Below, piece by piece: positions 1 through 6,859 of a stretch of DNA of 64,000 nt. The stretch lies in contig NZ_JAFA01000009.1 in NCBI RefSeq assembly GCF_000519185.1, positions 124,503-188,502 on the forward strand, given 5' to 3'. The stretch's first letter is position 1. Each line of letters begins with the position of its first letter. The notes under the pieces were generated by a model. The model worked only from the letters and a program-made list of their open reading frames with translations. It searched no databases and was not told the DNA's origin. The position numbers and the translations under genes are program-made. The stretch is from Paraburkholderia nodosa DSM 21604 (GTDB taxonomy: Bacteria; Pseudomonadota; Gammaproteobacteria; Burkholderiales; Burkholderiaceae).

Positions 1-171
1 GCCCGGCAGGCGCTCGGTGACGCCAATGCTCACCGTAAGCGGGACAGGCTTACCCAGTCGCAACTTATGCTCGAAGTCCTGCCGCTCGATGGTGAGGCGC
101 AATTCCTCGGCCACGGCCGTTGCCTGCTCGATATCGAACTCAGGCAGTGCTGCGACGAACTCTTCGCCGCC
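1..171 (-). pseudogene. GGDEF domain segment (inverted part of a broken diguanylate cyclase)
   Basis: Read on the minus strand from 171 down to the window edge, this stretch encodes an open GGDEF-domain segment. It starts with the catalytic signature GGEEF (171-157) and includes the conserved TVSIGV strand near the left edge. The rest of such a domain, ending in ALYRAKDSGRNRV, is present but lies on the plus strand from 173. One gene is therefore split in opposite orientations, with the junction at about 171-173. About eight to ten codons of the usual domain length are missing between the two pieces and would lie left of the window. The pattern fits a short inversion inside the gene. An assembly fault is the main alternative. 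Confidence 0.7.
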
Positions 172-172
172 C

Positions 173-232
173 GCGGACGTGGCGCTTTATCGGGCCAAGG
201 ACAGCGGACGCAACCGCGTGGAAGTTGGCTAA
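173..232 (+). pseudogene. GGDEF domain C-terminal fragment
   Basis: Codons 173-232 encode ADVALYRAKDSGRNRVEVG and a stop. This is the usual C-terminal end of a diguanylate cyclase GGDEF domain (ALYRAK..GRNRV). It directly abuts the oppositely oriented GGEEF segment, so it cannot be translated as part of a whole domain in this arrangement. No upstream GGDEF sequence in the same orientation is visible. Confidence 0.7.
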
Positions 233-276
233 CGCGCGCCGCAATCGCATCGCCTTCTTTCGCCAAGGAGCCTCTA

Positions 277-663
277 ATGGACAGAATCGCGCTGGCCTGT
301 GTGGCCGTGCTGGGTCTTTTGCTGTTTGGCCTCGGCGCGTCCATTTCCATGCTTCGCTTTCGCGAAGGCACGCTCTCTGGCTGCGCGCCGGACCCGGCTA
401 GCCTGCTGCACAAGTGCATCCGCGCGCATGCGAACACTGCCGAATATGTGCCCTTCCTGGCCATGCTTTTTCTCTATCTGGGCGCGCGCTCGCCCTCGCC
501 TGTCACGCTCGCGCTGATCGTGGCCGCGACCGTCTGCAGGTGCCTTCTCGTGGTCGGGCTGATCGCGTTTCCCTCAATGGCGAAGCCCAATCCCGCCCGA
601 TTTCTCGGCGCACTCGGCACTTACGCCGCCGGCATCGCGCTGAGTTTCGCATTGCTGCGTTGA
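277..663 (+). CDS. MAPEG family membrane protein
   Basis: A 128-residue protein with about four hydrophobic segments and the MAPEG hallmark RAHANTAEYVP (about residues 48-58). MAPEG proteins are small membrane proteins related to microsomal glutathione transferases, and bacterial members such as YecN are mostly uncharacterised. The ATG at 277 was chosen because AAGGAG sits at 265-270, seven bases upstream, and because the hydrophobic N-terminus begins there. The length matches the bacterial family. It follows the broken GGDEF gene by 44 bp on the same strand. No enzyme activity can be assigned from sequence alone. Confidence 0.85.
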   Translation: MDRIALACVAVLGLLLFGLGASISMLRFREGTLSGCAPDPASLLHKCIRAHANTAEYVPFLAMLFLYLGARSPSPVTLALIVAATVCRCLLVVGLIAFPSMAKPNPARFLGALGTYAAGIALSFALLR

Positions 664-765
664 GTCGAGGACGTGAGCCGTCCGCGGCCATGCTGCCTCC
701 TTCGCTGTGCACGCAACGTCATCGTCGGTGTTCACTACCTCCCGGTTCGTGTTTCCATTCAGGCT

Positions 766-2025
766 TCAATTCGATGTGCAGGCGCACGAGGCCGCGCGCG
801 GCATGCTGCGCACCGTGGCGGCCCAAAACGCGAGTGCCAGCAGACTCATAGCCGCGCCCAGCGTACACACACCCTGCCACCCCGCCGCGGCATACGTCGC
901 CGTCGTGCCGATCGCGCCAAGCCCGCTGCCAACCGCATAGAACAGCATGTAAAGGCTCACGAGCCGGCTATGCAGTTGCGCGTTGCTGCGAAGAATCAGG
1001 CTTTGATTGGTCACGTGCAACGCCTGGCCGCCCAGATCGAGCAGCACGATGCCGACCAGCAGCATCCCTAGCGAATGTCCCAGCATCGAGAGCGGCCACC
1101 ACGCCAGCAACAGCAGCGCCAGCGCGGCAGCACTGGTGCGCTGACCCCAACCACGGTCGGCCCATTGGCCGGCGCGCGCGGCCGCTAGCGCGCCCGCCGC
1201 CCCGGCTATGCCGAAGGCCCCGATCGCCGTGTGAGAATAATTGTAGGGCGGCGCACTCAACGGCAGCACCAACGCGCTCCAGAAGACATTGAGGGTCGCG
1301 AACATCAGCAGCGCAAGCACGCCGCGCGTCTGCAGCACGCGATCCGAGCGCAGCAACGCGAACATCGAGATGATCAGTTGTCCATAGCTCATCGTAGCGG
1401 GCGCGCCGCGCGGCAGTTTCGGCAGCCGGCGCCACAGCGGCACGGCCAGTGCAAGCATGATGGCGGCGGAACAGCCATACACGCCGCGCCAACCGGCAAG
1501 ATCGCTCACGCCGCCGGAGAACACGCGAGCCAGTAGCAGGCCGATGAACACGCCACTGCCCGCTGCGCCCACCACGCGCCCGCGCTCGTCGGGCGCGGCG
1601 GCGGCGGCCGCATAGGCGATCAACCCCTGCGTCATGGCCGTGCCCAGCATGCCCACACCCAGCATGCCGGCCAGCAGCATCGCTACGGACCGCGCGAGAC
1701 CGACCACGCCCAGCGCGCCCGCCAGCGCCAGCAATTGCGCGATCATCAGGCGGCGGCGCTCCACCCTGTCGCCCAACGGCACGAGCAGCAGCAACGCCAG
1801 CGCGCAACCGGTCTGCGTCGCCGTGACCACGCCGCCAACGGCGGCGCGGGTAATGGCGAAATCGCGCGCCAACGCGTCCAGCAAGGGCTGAGCATAGTAG
1901 ACATTGGCGACGCTCAAGCCGCTGGCCGCGGCGAACAGCAGTACGAGGCCGCGCGGCATCGGCGCGCGCGGCCGCACAGGAGCGCCGCGGGCCGACGGTG
2001 CAAGCGCAACGGGATCCGCTTCCAT
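766..2025 (-). CDS. MFS transporter, YYAQPLL drug-efflux-like group
   Basis: A 419-residue major facilitator protein with about twelve hydrophobic segments. It carries the motif NVYYAQPLL (about residues 41-49) seen in a group of putative drug or metabolite exporters, and a loop 2-3 motif around GDRVERRR. ATG 2025 was chosen; a TTG nine bases earlier is an alternative. The gene is transcribed away from an HxlR-type regulator with about 120 bp between them. That arrangement suggests the regulator controls the transporter. The substrate is unknown. Confidence 0.88.
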   Translation of the reverse strand: MEADPVALAPSARGAPVRPRAPMPRGLVLLFAAASGLSVANVYYAQPLLDALARDFAITRAAVGGVVTATQTGCALALLLLVPLGDRVERRRLMIAQLLALAGALGVVGLARSVAMLLAGMLGVGMLGTAMTQGLIAYAAAAAAPDERGRVVGAAGSGVFIGLLLARVFSGGVSDLAGWRGVYGCSAAIMLALAVPLWRRLPKLPRGAPATMSYGQLIISMFALLRSDRVLQTRGVLALLMFATLNVFWSALVLPLSAPPYNYSHTAIGAFGIAGAAGALAAARAGQWADRGWGQRTSAAALALLLLAWWPLSMLGHSLGMLLVGIVLLDLGGQALHVTNQSLILRSNAQLHSRLVSLYMLFYAVGSGLGAIGTTATYAAAGWQGVCTLGAAMSLLALAFWAATVRSMPRAASCACTSN

Positions 2026-2048
2026 GATCTTCAATCCAGTTTCAAAAC

Positions 2049-2085
2049 AAAACTGATTGAATGGTATGCCGACCAGTTTTAAAAT
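2049..2085 (+). promoter_or_regulatory. HxlR promoter with overlapping inverted repeat
   Basis: TTGAAT (2057-2062) and TAAAAT (2080-2085) are 17 bp apart and form a good sigma-70 promoter for the regulator at 2145. The inverted repeat AAAACTG (2049-2055) and CAGTTTT (2074-2080), with an 18-bp centre, flanks the -35 box and touches the -10 box. This is the expected position for an autorepressing operator in the divergent MFS/HxlR region. The function is inferred. Confidence 0.6.
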
Positions 2086-2144
2086 GCAACTACGTGAGGC
2101 GTACGCGTTTCGTCGTCAACATGGACTGGAAAGAGGAAATCGTC

Positions 2145-2591
2145 ATGGCAAGCCGCAAATCCATGCAGAAGGAGACCTGCCCCGTCGCGCGCTCGGTCGA
2201 CGTGATCGGCGACCGGTGGTCGCTGATGATCCTGCGCGACATCTTCGACGGCATCTACCGCTTCGGTGACATTCAGCGCAATCTGGGCGTGGCGCGCAAT
2301 ATTCTGTCCGGCCGCTTGAGCCATCTCGTCGAGGCCGGCATTCTCGAAACGCGGCCTGCCTCCGACGGCACGACCTATCAGGAGTACGTGCTAACGAAGA
2401 AAGGGGAAAGCCTCTTCCCCGTGATCGTCGCCCTTCAGCAGTGGGGCGAGCGTCATTTGTTCGAGCGCGGCGAACGGCATTCGTGGTTGATCGACAAAGC
2501 AACGGGCAAGCCGTTGCTTTCGATGTTTCCGCAGACCCGCGAAGGGCACGCGCTCACCCCTCACGACACCGTGGTCAAGAAGCCCGCATGA
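2145..2591 (+). CDS. HxlR family transcriptional regulator
   Basis: A 148-residue winged-helix regulator of the HxlR type. It has an N-terminal Cys (KETCPVARSVDVIGDRWSLMI), then FGDIQRNLGVARNILSGRL as the recognition-helix region and the wing QEYVLTKKG. HxlR proteins respond to electrophiles, oxidants or small ligands, in several cases through the conserved N-terminal Cys. ATG 2145 has AGAGGA just upstream; ATG 2121 is a less likely alternative. It is divergent from the MFS gene at 766-2025, which is its most likely target along with itself. It converges on the amidase gene 12 bp downstream. Confidence 0.9.
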   Translation: MASRKSMQKETCPVARSVDVIGDRWSLMILRDIFDGIYRFGDIQRNLGVARNILSGRLSHLVEAGILETRPASDGTTYQEYVLTKKGESLFPVIVALQQWGERHLFERGERHSWLIDKATGKPLLSMFPQTREGHALTPHDTVVKKPA

Positions 2592-2603
2592 CGCCCGCCC
2601 GGC

Positions 2604-4004
2604 TTACATGGCCGGGTCGATGGGCGAAGGCGGCGCGCCGCGTTCCTCGATGGCCTGGCCAGCCAGCAGACACAGGTCTTCGCGGAAGTGCCCGGCGACG
2701 ATCTGCACGCCAACCGGCACGTCCTTCACCATGCCCGTGGAAACAACGAGTCCCGGCAGGCCCATCGCAGGCAATGCGCGCATGGTCAGCTGGGCGTCCC
2801 ACACGCGCTGGAATCCCGCCGCGCCCTGCATGTCGAGGTTGTCGGGGAACGGCAGTTCGCCCGAAACCGGCAGCAGCAGCACGGGATAATCCGCCAGGAA
2901 CAAGCGCCATGCGCGCGTGAGCGTCGTGCGGCGCACCAGCGACGGGACTACCACGTTCTCGGGCATCGCCGCGACCTTGGCCCGCACGCCGTCCACCACG
3001 GCCTGCGCGCCCGGGTCGCCGTCGCGCGCCACGGCGTCGGCGAGCGCCGGGAAGCCGTCGCCGAGCCACAGGCGTTCCTGCACTTCCCCGGCGTCACGCA
3101 GGAGCGGCACGTCGTCGATCTGTTCGACCGTCCAGCCCGCGTCGGCGAGTCGGCGGCCTGCGTCGAGCAAGGCGTCCTCCACCTCCTTCGTGATGCTCAT
3201 GCCGCCCGGGCGCAGGCAGAGCGCCACGCGGCGCGGCACGTCGGGCCCGATGAGCGGCGCCGGCGCCCACCAGGGGTCGCGCAGGTCGGGCGCGGCAAGC
3301 GCCGCTAGCGCCACGCGCAGGTCCTCGACCGTGCGCGCCATCGGGCCAGCGCCCGACATCATCTGCGCGCCGATCGGCCGCTCGGGCGACGACGCGTTGA
3401 ACGCCGGCACGCGCCCGATGCTGGGCCGCAGGCCATGCACGCCGCACGCATAGGCCGGGTAGCGCACCGAGCCGCCAATGTCGGTGCCGAGCGCGATATG
3501 CCCGATGCCGGCCGTGACCGCCGCCGCCGCGCCGCCGCTCGAGCCGCCCGGCGTAAGCGACGGATTGCGCGGGTTCTTCGTATGCCCGTGGACCTGGTTG
3601 CTCGTGAACCAGCGCAGCGCGAAAGTCGGCGAATTGGTGCGGCCGAGCAGCACGGCGCCCGCGCGCACGAGGTTTTCGACAGCGGGGCTGTTCACCTGCG
3701 CGATCAGATCCTTTTGCAGTCGCGTGCCGTTGGTCGTCGCAAAGCCCGCCTGGTCGATGTTGATCTTCGTGGTGACGGGCACGCCCGCGAGCGGCCCCGG
3801 GTCTTCGCCGCGCGCTATCGCCGCGTCGATCCTGTCGGCTTGATCGAAGACCCATTCGGGCCGGTAGTCGATCACCGCGTTGATGAGCGGATTGACGGCT
3901 TCGAGACGCTCCAGCGCGGCCTTCGCGGCCTCGCGTGCAGACACCTCGCGCGCGCGAACCCGCTTGGCGAGCTCAGTTGCGGATAAACGCCATAGTTCAG
4001 TCAC
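2604..4004 (-). CDS. Amidase signature family hydrolase
   Basis: A 466-residue amidase of the amidase-signature family. The Ser-cisSer-Lys machinery is visible: Lys in PVTTKINID (about residue 78), GGSSGG (about 153-158) and the nucleophile segment GTDIGGSVRYPA. The family hydrolyses amide bonds in diverse small molecules or aminoacyl-tRNA (GatA). No gatB or gatC is nearby, so a catabolic amidase is more likely than GatA. It starts with GTG 4004 behind GGAGGG. It follows the MFS gene at 4049-5302 by 44 bp on the same strand, so a transport-plus-hydrolysis operon is likely. The substrate is unknown. Confidence 0.88.
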   Translation of the reverse strand: MTELWRLSATELAKRVRAREVSAREAAKAALERLEAVNPLINAVIDYRPEWVFDQADRIDAAIARGEDPGPLAGVPVTTKINIDQAGFATTNGTRLQKDLIAQVNSPAVENLVRAGAVLLGRTNSPTFALRWFTSNQVHGHTKNPRNPSLTPGGSSGGAAAAVTAGIGHIALGTDIGGSVRYPAYACGVHGLRPSIGRVPAFNASSPERPIGAQMMSGAGPMARTVEDLRVALAALAAPDLRDPWWAPAPLIGPDVPRRVALCLRPGGMSITKEVEDALLDAGRRLADAGWTVEQIDDVPLLRDAGEVQERLWLGDGFPALADAVARDGDPGAQAVVDGVRAKVAAMPENVVVPSLVRRTTLTRAWRLFLADYPVLLLPVSGELPFPDNLDMQGAAGFQRVWDAQLTMRALPAMGLPGLVVSTGMVKDVPVGVQIVAGHFREDLCLLAGQAIEERGAPPSPIDPAM

Positions 4005-4048
4005 GATCCCTCCGGTTCGTTAGCCAATTGAGAATGGCCAGGGCCTGT

Positions 4049-5302
4049 TCAGGCGCTGGCCGATAACGTCTCGACACGCCGCCGGTCGCGCAGAACCGCT
4101 AGCGCGAGCGCCGCGAGTCCGCACGCCGCGATGAGCGCGAGCAGCGCCGCGCGGCCGCCGTGCACCAGCACCCAGCCGCCGACGCTCGGGAACCCGAACG
4201 CACCGACGAAGTACGCCGCGACGAACCACGTGAGCGCGGCGCGGCGGTGCGCGGCAACGGAGTCGTTGACGGCCTGGAGCTGGACGATCGGGTAAGCGAG
4301 CCCGTACCCGGTGCCCAGCAGCACCGCGGCCGCCGATTGGAACAGCACGTGAAACGGCACGACGAACATCGCCGCGCTGCCCATCACCATCATGATGAGC
4401 AGCACTTTCGTCGCGGTTTCGGAGCGCATCTTGATGACCACGCGCGAGAGCAGCCAGCGCGTGGCGATGACCGTCACCGTGTAGACGCTGAAGAAGGTCG
4501 TCGCTTTCGCCTCGGTGCCTTGCACGAGCGACATCTGGAACGTCATGAGGCCCGAGAACACGCAGCCGCCCAGGGCGATGATGATGATGGGATACACCGC
4601 GCGCGTGCGGGCGATCTTGCCCATCTTCAGCAGCCACGGGTCCGGCGAGGCCGGTTCTTGCGTCGCGGTACTGGAGCGCACTTGCGGCGCGAGCCGGCCG
4701 AACAGCTCGAGCAGGACGGCCGCCAGCACGCACAGGCCGCCGATCGTGTAGAGCACGCCGCCAAGCGGCATGCGCCAGAAGCGGATCGCAAAGCCCGCGA
4801 GCGCCGGACTGCCGCCGATGCCCGTCATCTGCATGGTGGCGAAGCGGAGGAACCACAGGCCGCGCTCGGCGTCGTTCGTGCGCTCGGCGAGCGCCATGGG
4901 CGCGGCGAGGCAGAACGCGCCCCAGCCGAGGCCCACGAGGAAGCCGGGCACGACGTCGAAGCTGCTCACGTGCTCGACGAGCGCGAAGCTCACCACGCCC
5001 GCGCCCACGCAGAGCGCCGCGAGCGCGGCAATGCGCGCCGCGCCCACATGCTGGGCAACCCAGCCCGTGAGCGAGACGCCCACGAAGGTGCCGAGCGCCG
5101 CGCCCGCGAGCGCCACGCCGGTGTTGATGTCGTTCCCGCCGATGGCGTGCACGCGCATGGAGAACAGGAACGTCGCGCCATAGCCTGCCGATGCGAGCAG
5201 GACGCCGACGAGCATGATGAGGGCACTGAATGGGCGCACGGCGGGACTTCCGGACGATGACGGAAGTCTGCAGATTATCAGTCCCTGTACCCAGCGCGGC
5301 AT
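4049..5302 (-). CDS. MFS transporter (amidase operon)
   Basis: A 417-residue major facilitator with about twelve hydrophobic segments and no recognisable substrate motif. ATG 5302 is supported by GAGGAG seven bases upstream. This leaves an unusually long, weakly hydrophobic leader of about 28 residues before the first membrane segment, so an internal start at a GTG or ATG near 5216-5240 is possible. The amidase gene lies 44 bp downstream on the same strand, suggesting uptake of an amide later hydrolysed by that enzyme. A 20-bp palindrome resembling a LacI-family operator lies 48-67 bp upstream of the start. Confidence 0.85.
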   Translation of the reverse strand: MPRWVQGLIICRLPSSSGSPAVRPFSALIMLVGVLLASAGYGATFLFSMRVHAIGGNDINTGVALAGAALGTFVGVSLTGWVAQHVGAARIAALAALCVGAGVVSFALVEHVSSFDVVPGFLVGLGWGAFCLAAPMALAERTNDAERGLWFLRFATMQMTGIGGSPALAGFAIRFWRMPLGGVLYTIGGLCVLAAVLLELFGRLAPQVRSSTATQEPASPDPWLLKMGKIARTRAVYPIIIIALGGCVFSGLMTFQMSLVQGTEAKATTFFSVYTVTVIATRWLLSRVVIKMRSETATKVLLIMMVMGSAAMFVVPFHVLFQSAAAVLLGTGYGLAYPIVQLQAVNDSVAAHRRAALTWFVAAYFVGAFGFPSVGGWVLVHGGRAALLALIAACGLAALALAVLRDRRRVETLSASA

Positions 5303-5349
5303 TCAGGTGCTCCTCGGGTTCGATGTCGGTGGCAGCTGCGTGGCCGCGC

Positions 5350-5369
5350 GGGTGGAAGCGCTTCCACCC
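5350..5369. promoter_or_regulatory. Perfect 20-bp palindrome, LacI-type operator
   Basis: GGGTGGAAGCGCTTCCACCC is a perfect palindrome. Its core TGGAAGCGCTTCCA fits the LacI/GalR-family pattern TGnAAnCGnTTnCA. It lies in the 87-bp gap between the hydrolase stop (5390) and the MFS start (5302), where a repressor could block the MFS-amidase operon. No LacI-family gene is in the window. A transcript hairpin is an alternative reading, although no T-run follows on either strand. Confidence 0.5.
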
Positions 5370-5389
5370 ACACGGCCGGCGCGGGCCGG

Positions 5390-6178
5390 TTACCTGGCGT
5401 CCTGCTGCGCGTGCTCTGCCGCGTCGATGATCGCCTCGGCCACGGCCTTCGGCTGGCTCAGCATCGAAACGTGGCTGCCGTTCACGCGCGTCACCTTCGC
5501 GCCGATATGCTTCGCCATCGATTCCTGCAGCGCGGGGTCGATCATGCGGTCGCGCGTCGTCACTACGAAATACGAAGGCTTGTCATGCCACGCGGCCTGC
5601 GTGACCTTCTGTGAGAGCGCGCCGCTGAACCACGGGCCCTGCGTGGCCGCCACGATGCGTTGCTGCACGGGCGGCAGGTCGGGCGCGAAGTCCTGGCGAA
5701 TCGCCTTGTCGGAGAGCGTCAGGTAGCCCGCTGAATCTTTGTGCAGTTCGCTCGCCCAGGGCGCGTCCGGCTGGCCCTGCGTGATATCGGCGATCGACTG
5801 GCCGTTGTCGGGCGCGAAGGCCGCCACGTACACGAGCGACTTCACCTTCTCGTCGTTGCCCGCTTCGCTGATCACGACACCCGCCCACGAGTGGCCGACC
5901 AGCACCACCGGGCCCTTCTGCTGCTCGATCACGCGCTTCGTTGCGGCCGTGTCGTCGGCGAGCGAGCTGAGCGGGTTCTGCACGGCCACGACGTGCAGGC
6001 CCCGCGCTTCGAGCAACGGAATCACGCGGCTCCAGCTGGAGCCGTCGGCAAACGCGCCGTGCACCAGCACGACGTTGGTGCCTTTCAGGTCCTGCGGCGG
6101 CGCGGCGTGCGCCGCTTGCAGCGCGAAGAGGCCGCCGAGGAGCGCCACGGACGTGAAAATCTGCTTGATCGAAGCCAT
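5390..6178 (-). CDS. Secreted alpha/beta hydrolase
   Basis: A 262-residue alpha/beta hydrolase. The signal peptide is residues 1-25 (cleavage likely after HAA or AHA, before APPQDLKG). The fold markers are VVLVHGAFADGSSW (oxyanion region), the nucleophile elbow GHSWAGV and a C-terminal HVSMLSQP carrying the catalytic His. It resembles the EstC/salicylate-esterase-like group annotated only as alpha/beta hydrolase. The protein is expected in the periplasm. The substrate is unknown. It lies upstream of the MFS-amidase genes on the same strand, but the 87-bp gap contains a palindrome, so joint transcription is uncertain. Confidence 0.85.
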   Translation of the reverse strand: MASIKQIFTSVALLGGLFALQAAHAAPPQDLKGTNVVLVHGAFADGSSWSRVIPLLEARGLHVVAVQNPLSSLADDTAATKRVIEQQKGPVVLVGHSWAGVVISEAGNDEKVKSLVYVAAFAPDNGQSIADITQGQPDAPWASELHKDSAGYLTLSDKAIRQDFAPDLPPVQQRIVAATQGPWFSGALSQKVTQAAWHDKPSYFVVTTRDRMIDPALQESMAKHIGAKVTRVNGSHVSMLSQPKAVAEAIIDAAEHAQQDAR

Positions 6179-6229
6179 CGTTTTTCTCTCTTCTCTTATC
6201 GGGTCGTTCGTTGGGTCGGGAAAGGCGGA

Positions 6230-6586
6230 TTACGAATGCGCGTAGATCGGGCCGAGGCCGGGGATATCGTCCTGCGCGGCGCGCGCGGCCTTCGCGGCGC
6301 GATGCGGCACGCGCGGAGCGGACGCGTCGGACGAGCCGTCCGCCACACCGCCATACGACGACGAAGCGGATTGCTGCGCGACCTGCGTGGCTTCCACGCG
6401 CGCCAGCGCAGCCTGGATGTTGCTCGGGTATTGCGTTTCGTCGGCGGCCGGGTTGTAACCGGCTTTCTGCAGCTGCACGAGTTCGGCGCGCACCTGCGCA
6501 CGGGTGACGGGCTCGTTCGACTGAGCGAACGAAAGAACCGGGGCGGCGGCGAGAGCAGCGAGGGCGAGGAGCTTGAGGGCTTTCAT
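6230..6586 (-). CDS. DUF4148 exported protein (paralogue 1)
   Basis: A 118-residue DUF4148 protein with a signal peptide cleaved after SFA. The conserved block is SNEPVTRAQVRAELVQLQKAGYNP, followed by a low-complexity Ala/Ser stretch and the C-terminal tail GLGPIYAHS. DUF4148 is abundant in Burkholderiaceae and its function is unknown. ATG 6586 follows a GGAG ribosome site; the longer open frame to 6730 lacks one. The tail and central block are shared with the paralogue at 15043-15405, and the block with the one at 12986-13234. The promoter carries the TGTATC architecture described at 6676-6770. Confidence 0.88.
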   Translation of the reverse strand: MKALKLLALAALAAAPVLSFAQSNEPVTRAQVRAELVQLQKAGYNPAADETQYPSNIQAALARVEATQVAQQSASSSYGGVADGSSDASAPRVPHRAAKAARAAQDDIPGLGPIYAHS

Positions 6587-6675
6587 GACGTTCTCCAAAG
6601 AGGAATGAGGTGGACAGCGATCGGGTTCAAACCGGGTTCGGTTCAGCGCGAGTGGTGTATCGAGCTGGCGTAGGG

Positions 6676-6770
6676 GTATTTGAACGTCCGGATGTATCTG
6701 CCGTGTTTCCGTTTGGGGCGCGGTTTGCATATGAACGTGTCCGAAATGCGCGCAGATACATTGCGCTACA
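6676..6770 (-). promoter_or_regulatory. TGTATC-type regulon promoter of DUF4148 paralogue 1
   Basis: Read on the minus strand, TGTAGC-GCAA-TGTATC (6770-6755) is a 10-bp-period direct repeat. After 54 bp comes CAGATACATC (6700-6691), followed by CGTTCAAATAC ending at 6676. The same elements with the same spacing precede four other genes in the window. A further GATACAC lies about 30 bp further on, at 6661-6655. The repeat period is typical of OmpR-family response-regulator sites. The assignment is inferred from conservation. Confidence 0.7.
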
Positions 6771-6859
6771 AAAAGCCCGCCACGATGCGCGGCGCGGGCC
6801 GCAACGCAAACGCCGCCGGGTCCGCGAGGGCCCGGCGGCGTGGCATGGCGTGGCGCGTA

